Below, piece by piece: positions 60,249-64,000 of a DNA stretch of 64,000 nucleotides. The DNA is from Sphingomonas sp. LT1P40 (GTDB lineage Bacteria > Pseudomonadota > Alphaproteobacteria > Sphingomonadales > Sphingomonadaceae): positions 310,001 to 374,000 of the forward strand of contig NZ_JAXOJT010000001.1 of the NCBI RefSeq assembly GCF_036663835.1, written 5' to 3'. Numbering within the stretch: the first letter of the stretch is position 1; every line of letters begins with the position of its first letter. The translations under genes were made by a program, and so were the position numbers. The notes under the pieces were generated by a model, which made no database searches, was not told where the DNA came from, and saw only the letters and a list, made by a program, of their open reading frames with translations.

Positions 60249-61754
60249 TCAGCGTGCCGCGAGTGCCTGGGCGGCGGAGCGTTTTTCGATCTTGGATGCC
60301 AGCGTCTTGTCCCAGCCATAGGGGTCGCCACGAAAGTTCATCGTGCCGTTCCCGCTGGCATAAGCGGTCCAATAGAGCAGATAGACCGCGACCTGCTTCG
60401 GCAGCGGTGCGCGCACCGTCTCACCCTTGGCGAGCGCGGCGTCGATCCCCTCATCCGTCCACACCGTGCTGCCGTTCAGCAACAGCCGCGCGAGATCGGC
60501 AGGGCGCTCCAGCCGGATGCAGCCATGGCTGGCGAGGCGGTCATAGCTGGAGAATTTGCCCTTGCTGGGCGTGTCGTGGAGATAGACGGCGAAGGGGTTG
60601 TTGAAGTCGAACTTGAACTTGCCCAGCGCCGACATCGCCGGAGCCTGTTGCAGGCGGCGGCTGGGGCCGGTGCCGATCACCTTGAACCCGTTGCGTGCCA
60701 GATAGGCCGGGCCCTTGGGAAACAGCTCACGCGCGGCGATGCCGGCGGGCACGTTCCATGGCGGGTTGAGCACGACGGAATGGATATTGGATTGCAGCAT
60801 CGGCGTCTCACCGCCGCCGGGCTTTCCGGTGACACCGCGCATCGACATGACGGGCTTGTCGCCCTCGAAAACCGCGACCTGTGCTGCCGCGATGTTCACC
60901 TGAATGCGATCGACCGGCATTTCCTTTGGCATCCAGCGCCAGCGTTCCATGTTCGCCATGATCTGACGGATGCGGCTGGACACGGGAACATTGAGCGCGG
61001 CGAGCGTGCCGGTAGAGACGACACCGGTGGGGGCGAGGCCGTAGCGGCGCTGGGCGCGAAGAACGGCTTCCTTCAGCGGCGCGTCGAACTTGTCGCCGAT
61101 CCTGTCGACGCCATTATCCTCCACCGAAAGGCGGGCGCGGAGCGCGGCGACGCGCGGACCGGTCGATCCAGCCGACAGGTCCGGGCCAGCGGCGATCGCG
61201 CTCCAACCGCCGACCGTTTCCAACTGACGATAGCGGGCAAGGCCCTTGCGGAGATTGTCATAGCCTTCGTACTGCGGCGTCAGGCTGGCGAACCAGGCCG
61301 GGATGCGGTTGGCCTGAACCGCGCGGGCGAAGTCGGGAACGGGGTCCCAGGCGGCGGGGCGCAGCGCCCAATCCTCCTGAAAATCGCTGGTGTCGAGGCG
61401 TCCGATATGCGTGGCGCGGGCATAGTCGATCGCGGCGCGGACCAGCCCCTCGTCATCGGCGGGAAGCACTTCCGCCTCGGCCGTCGAATAGCGCAGCCCT
61501 TGCGAAATGCGGCCAAGCACGATCAGGCGGCGGACCTGATCGGCCTGTTCGGGCGACAAGGTAGGGAGCGGGATCTGGATGGGCGCGATCTGCACCGGTG
61601 CTGGCTGCGGCGTGTTTTGCGACGGTGCCGGAATCGCACTGGTGGCTGGCGGCGGCGCGGTCACCTCCTGCGCGAGCGCGGAGGCGGAACCGCCGATTGC
61701 CAGGAGGGCCGCGATAACGCGTGGCCCGGGTCGTGCGAACATCGAATGTATCAT
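60249..61754 (-). CDS. L,D-transpeptidase, YcbB/LdtD type
   Basis: A 501-residue periplasmic enzyme that makes 3-3 cross-links in peptidoglycan. The signal peptide is followed by a Pro-rich stretch; a peptidoglycan-binding domain lies near residues 195-255 (ALRARLSVEDNG, LNVPVSSRIRQIM); the catalytic YkuD domain has SHGCIRLERP with the nucleophile Cys. Length fits the YcbB group. ATG at 61754 was chosen; 61742 is an alternative. Confidence 0.93.
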   Translation of the reverse strand: MIHSMFARPGPRVIAALLAIGGSASALAQEVTAPPPATSAIPAPSQNTPQPAPVQIAPIQIPLPTLSPEQADQVRRLIVLGRISQGLRYSTAEAEVLPADDEGLVRAAIDYARATHIGRLDTSDFQEDWALRPAAWDPVPDFARAVQANRIPAWFASLTPQYEGYDNLRKGLARYRQLETVGGWSAIAAGPDLSAGSTGPRVAALRARLSVEDNGVDRIGDKFDAPLKEAVLRAQRRYGLAPTGVVSTGTLAALNVPVSSRIRQIMANMERWRWMPKEMPVDRIQVNIAAAQVAVFEGDKPVMSMRGVTGKPGGGETPMLQSNIHSVVLNPPWNVPAGIAARELFPKGPAYLARNGFKVIGTGPSRRLQQAPAMSALGKFKFDFNNPFAVYLHDTPSKGKFSSYDRLASHGCIRLERPADLARLLLNGSTVWTDEGIDAALAKGETVRAPLPKQVAVYLLYWTAYASGNGTMNFRGDPYGWDKTLASKIEKRSAAQALAAR

Positions 61755-61827
61755 CCCTATCACGGAGTGGCGATGATAGAGGCGGCGGGGATGAATGTCA
61801 CCCGGCTGTGCGCCGGACAGACGGCTT

Positions 61828-62649
61828 TTATCCGTGCGCGTCGAGCCACGCGACGATGTCCGCCATCACCCCCGCCTTGCCGGTGTCCGCGAGGAGATCG
61901 TGATAATGGCCGTCATACAGCTTCAGCGTCTTGTCGATTGCACCCGCATTGTCGAAGAACATCTGGCTGCCTGCGGGCAATGTGGCGTGGTCCTCGGTCC
62001 CGTGGATGATGAGGACGGGGAGGGTGATCTGCGGGAAGGAGCGTTCCAGCACCCGGTCCGCCTTCCACATCTGTCCCACGGTCTTGGCGGGCTGACGCTC
62101 GTCATGGATCAGCGGATCGGCGTTCATCATCGCAACCCAGGCGGGGTCACGCGAGAAATCCTCATTCTTGAGCTTCAGTACCTTGAGCCGTGGGAAGGCG
62201 CCGCTGAGCCAGGTGACCAGATCGAGCACGAAGCCGGGCGCGGGGACACGAAACGCAAAGCTGTGGCAAATCAGTCCAGCGAGCTCCATTTGATAGCGCA
62301 GCGCAAAGCTGGTCGCGATGACGCCGCCCGCGCTGTGGCCCAGAATGAAGACCGGCAGGCCTGGATGGTCTGCCCGCGCCTTGTCGAAGGCGAGGCGGGT
62401 GTCGGCGATATATTGATCGAAGCTATCGACGAAGAAGCGCTCGCCATCCGACTTGCCGCGCCCGCGCAGATCGACGCCGTAACAGGCATAGCCAGCCGCA
62501 TTCAGCTGCTGCCCCGCCCAGTCGAGATGCGCCGTATGGGCGTTGAAGCCATGCTGGAGAACTACGGCCCCCTTTGCGGGACCGGACGTGGGCCATGACC
62601 GCAGGTTGATGCCGGTGCCGTCGGGTTGGGTGATCCGTTCTTCTGCCAT
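61828..62649 (-). CDS. alpha/beta hydrolase, monoacylglycerol lipase-like
   Basis: A 273-residue cytoplasmic hydrolase. The nucleophile elbow is ILGHSAGGV, the oxyanion strand VVLQHGFNAHT, the acid HGTEDHATLP and the His in YDGHYHDLLADTG. These segments match the monoacylglycerol lipase/lysophospholipase group (YtpA-like). No signal peptide. Substrate probably a lipid ester, inferred from family. Confidence 0.9.
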   Translation of the reverse strand: MAEERITQPDGTGINLRSWPTSGPAKGAVVLQHGFNAHTAHLDWAGQQLNAAGYACYGVDLRGRGKSDGERFFVDSFDQYIADTRLAFDKARADHPGLPVFILGHSAGGVIATSFALRYQMELAGLICHSFAFRVPAPGFVLDLVTWLSGAFPRLKVLKLKNEDFSRDPAWVAMMNADPLIHDERQPAKTVGQMWKADRVLERSFPQITLPVLIIHGTEDHATLPAGSQMFFDNAGAIDKTLKLYDGHYHDLLADTGKAGVMADIVAWLDAHG

Positions 62650-62737
62650 GTGCGCCCCCGTGCCAGAGTCGGGGCTGGTTTATCACGGGATCGTAACGAC
62701 GACGAATGCATAGTTGTCATGCATCTTTCGGCGGGCG

Positions 62738-63190
62738 TCAGTTTCGGGCGAGCCTGACCAATGCATCGTCCAGTGCCGAGAGGAAACGGGAGCGGTCGGC
62801 TTTGCTGAAGGGGGCAGGGCCGCCCAGTTGCTCGCCGCCTGCACGCAGATCGGCCATGATCGCGCGCGTGGCGATGGCCGCGCCGATCGAGGCGAGCGTG
62901 AACGGCTTGCCGGTCGATGACAACACCGTCGCGCCCGCCTTCAGGCAGCGATCGGCCAGCAATATATCGGCGGTTACCACCACCGTCTTCGCCCCTGCCT
63001 GCTCCGCAATCCAGTCATCCGCCGCGTCGAAACCATCCGACACCACCACCCGCGTAATCAGCGTATGATCGGGGATACGGATATAGGCGTTGGCGACGAT
63101 CACCACCGCTACCGCGCGCCGCCATGCGACCTTGTAAATCTCGTCCTTCACCGGGCAGGCGTCGGCATCGACCAGGATGCGCAGCGTCAT
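62738..63190 (-). CDS. YaiI/YqxD family protein (DUF188)
   Basis: A 150-residue protein with the PIN-domain-like family core: ILVDADACPVKDEIYKVA, VVVSDGFDAADDWIAEQA, VVTADILLADRCLKAG and PFSKADRSRFLSALDDAL. Conserved acidic residues suggest an RNase-like active site, but the family function is unproven. It starts 6 bases after the helicase gene. Confidence 0.93.
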   Translation of the reverse strand: MTLRILVDADACPVKDEIYKVAWRRAVAVVIVANAYIRIPDHTLITRVVVSDGFDAADDWIAEQAGAKTVVVTADILLADRCLKAGATVLSSTGKPFTLASIGAAIATRAIMADLRAGGEQLGGPAPFSKADRSRFLSALDDALVRLARN

Positions 63191-63196
63191 CGTGGG

Positions 63197-64000
63197 TTAC
63201 CGCTGCGGCGGCTTGCCACGATGCGGTTTCGGCTTGCCCTTGAATCCGGGCTTGCCGCCGGGGGCTGCGAAGCCCGGCTTGCCACCAGGCGCGGCGTTCG
63301 CGGGCCGCGCGGTGCGCAACACCTGACGGTCGTGATTGCGCGGCGGGCCGGAGCGGCGCGGTTCGTGGTCACCGCGCGTGCCGGGCGGGGGCGGGCCTTC
63401 AGCCATCTCGATCCGCACGCCAGCCTCATCCTCGCCACCTTCGTCGGCGGACTTCAACACGTTCATGGCGAAGGTCTTGGCAATCGCGCTCGGCACCTGA
63501 AACCGCGTTTCGCCGGCACCGATGCGGATCGCACCGATTTCGGACTTGGTGACATGGCCACGACGGCAGATCAGCGGCAGGATCCAGCGCGGATCGGCAT
63601 TCTGGCGGCGACCGATGTTCATCTTGAACCAGACGGTGTCGTCGAAACCGGGACGGTGCACGGCTTCGCGCGTGGGGCCAGCACCGGGGCCGCGGTCGAT
63701 CAGTTCCTCGGGCGCGGGCATCGACGCGCGATGCGCCTGCACCAGTGCGGCGGCGATTTCGATCGGGGTTTTCTGCTCCAGCAGCGCCTCGGCCAGCGTG
63801 CGATCGTCGTCGTCGATCTCGACCGGCGCGATCAGCTTTTCCATCAGCCGCTCGCGGTCCTTGGCGCGGATGTCTTCGATGCTTGGCACCGGCAACCATT
63901 CGGCGTTGATCCGCGCCTGTTTGAGCGTCATCTCGACACGGCGACGGCGGGGGTAGGGGACGATGAGGACAGCCGTGCCCTTCTTGCCCGCACGCCCGGT
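63197..64000 (-). CDS. DEAD-box RNA helicase, C-terminal part
   Basis: The first codons are outside the window; 267 residues are visible. The segment starts at TGRAGKKGTAVLIVPYPRRR (helicase motif VI region), followed by a linker, a DbpA-type RNA-binding domain (FKMNIGRRQNADPRWILPLIC, TKSEIGAIRIGAGETRFQV) and a basic Gly/Pro/Lys tail with APGGKPGF repeats. This is the layout of the CsdA/DeaD group, which unwinds structured RNA in ribosome assembly and cold adaptation. Product identity of the missing part is inferred. Confidence 0.9.
   Translation of the reverse strand, partial: TGRAGKKGTAVLIVPYPRRRRVEMTLKQARINAEWLPVPSIEDIRAKDRERLMEKLIAPVEIDDDDRTLAEALLEQKTPIEIAAALVQAHRASMPAPEELIDRGPGAGPTREAVHRPGFDDTVWFKMNIGRRQNADPRWILPLICRRGHVTKSEIGAIRIGAGETRFQVPSAIAKTFAMNVLKSADEGGEDEAGVRIEMAEGPPPPGTRGDHEPRRSGPPRNHDRQVLRTARPANAAPGGKPGFAAPGGKPGFKGKPKPHRGKPPQR

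Overview
The window looks like a chromosomal segment of a Sphingomonas-type alphaproteobacterium. The DNA is very GC-rich and includes several TonB-dependent receptors, an exosortase A-type polysaccharide module, a TrcR/DUF1013 regulator, a GTTC-N7-GTTC site of the alphaproteobacterial LexA type, and many short GC-rich palindromes between and inside genes. The species is not certain from sequence alone.

Layout. 1-2.2 kb: an hslV operon and a holin/endolysin pair of gene-transfer-agent type. 2.3-5 kb: a TlyA methyltransferase and a HerA-like ATPase. 5.2-17.9 kb: one long co-directional array (LysR regulator, D-amino acid dehydrogenase, TonB receptor, N-acyl-D-amino acid deacylase, dicarboxylate/amino acid symporter, two gamma-glutamyltransferases, secreted hydrolase). 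It reads as a system to import and break down D-amino acid or gamma-glutamyl compounds. 18-25.9 kb: a diguanylate cyclase, tRNA-Gln, small lipoproteins, oxidoreductases, trcR, a frameshifted arylamine acetyltransferase gene, and hydrolases. 26-31.5 kb: a divergent exosortase A-type glycan module with an asparagine-synthetase homologue that lacks the glutaminase cysteine. 31.6-35 kb: two small genes divergent from a LexA-like S24 protein with a LexA-type box between them, then a HisKA_2 kinase and small proteins.

35-42.4 kb: aldehyde dehydrogenase, quinone oxidoreductase, M20 peptidase, and a beta-propeller phytase/TonB receptor operon with a Pho-box-like site. 42.6-44.5 kb: glnB-glnA. 44.8-52.9 kb: secreted DUF885 protein, flavoprotein, map operon, CinA-like protein, and an active/inactive M16 protease pair. 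53-55.7 kb: two tandem paralogous membrane proteins of unknown role. 55.7-57.4 kb: rplJ-rplL with its L10 leader, standing alone. 57.8-59.3 kb: a papain-like secreted protease translationally coupled to a chagasin-like inhibitor lipoprotein. 59.3-64 kb: envelope genes (lipoprotein, acyltransferase, L,D-transpeptidase), a lipase-like hydrolase, a YaiI protein and the C-terminal part of a DEAD-box RNA helicase.

The most unusual items are the protease/inhibitor pair, the S24/LexA-box locus, the D-amino acid array with a folded palindromic repeat inserted in frame in one of its genes, and the stand-alone GTA-type lysis cassette. No CRISPR array, rRNA, intact prophage or transposase was seen.
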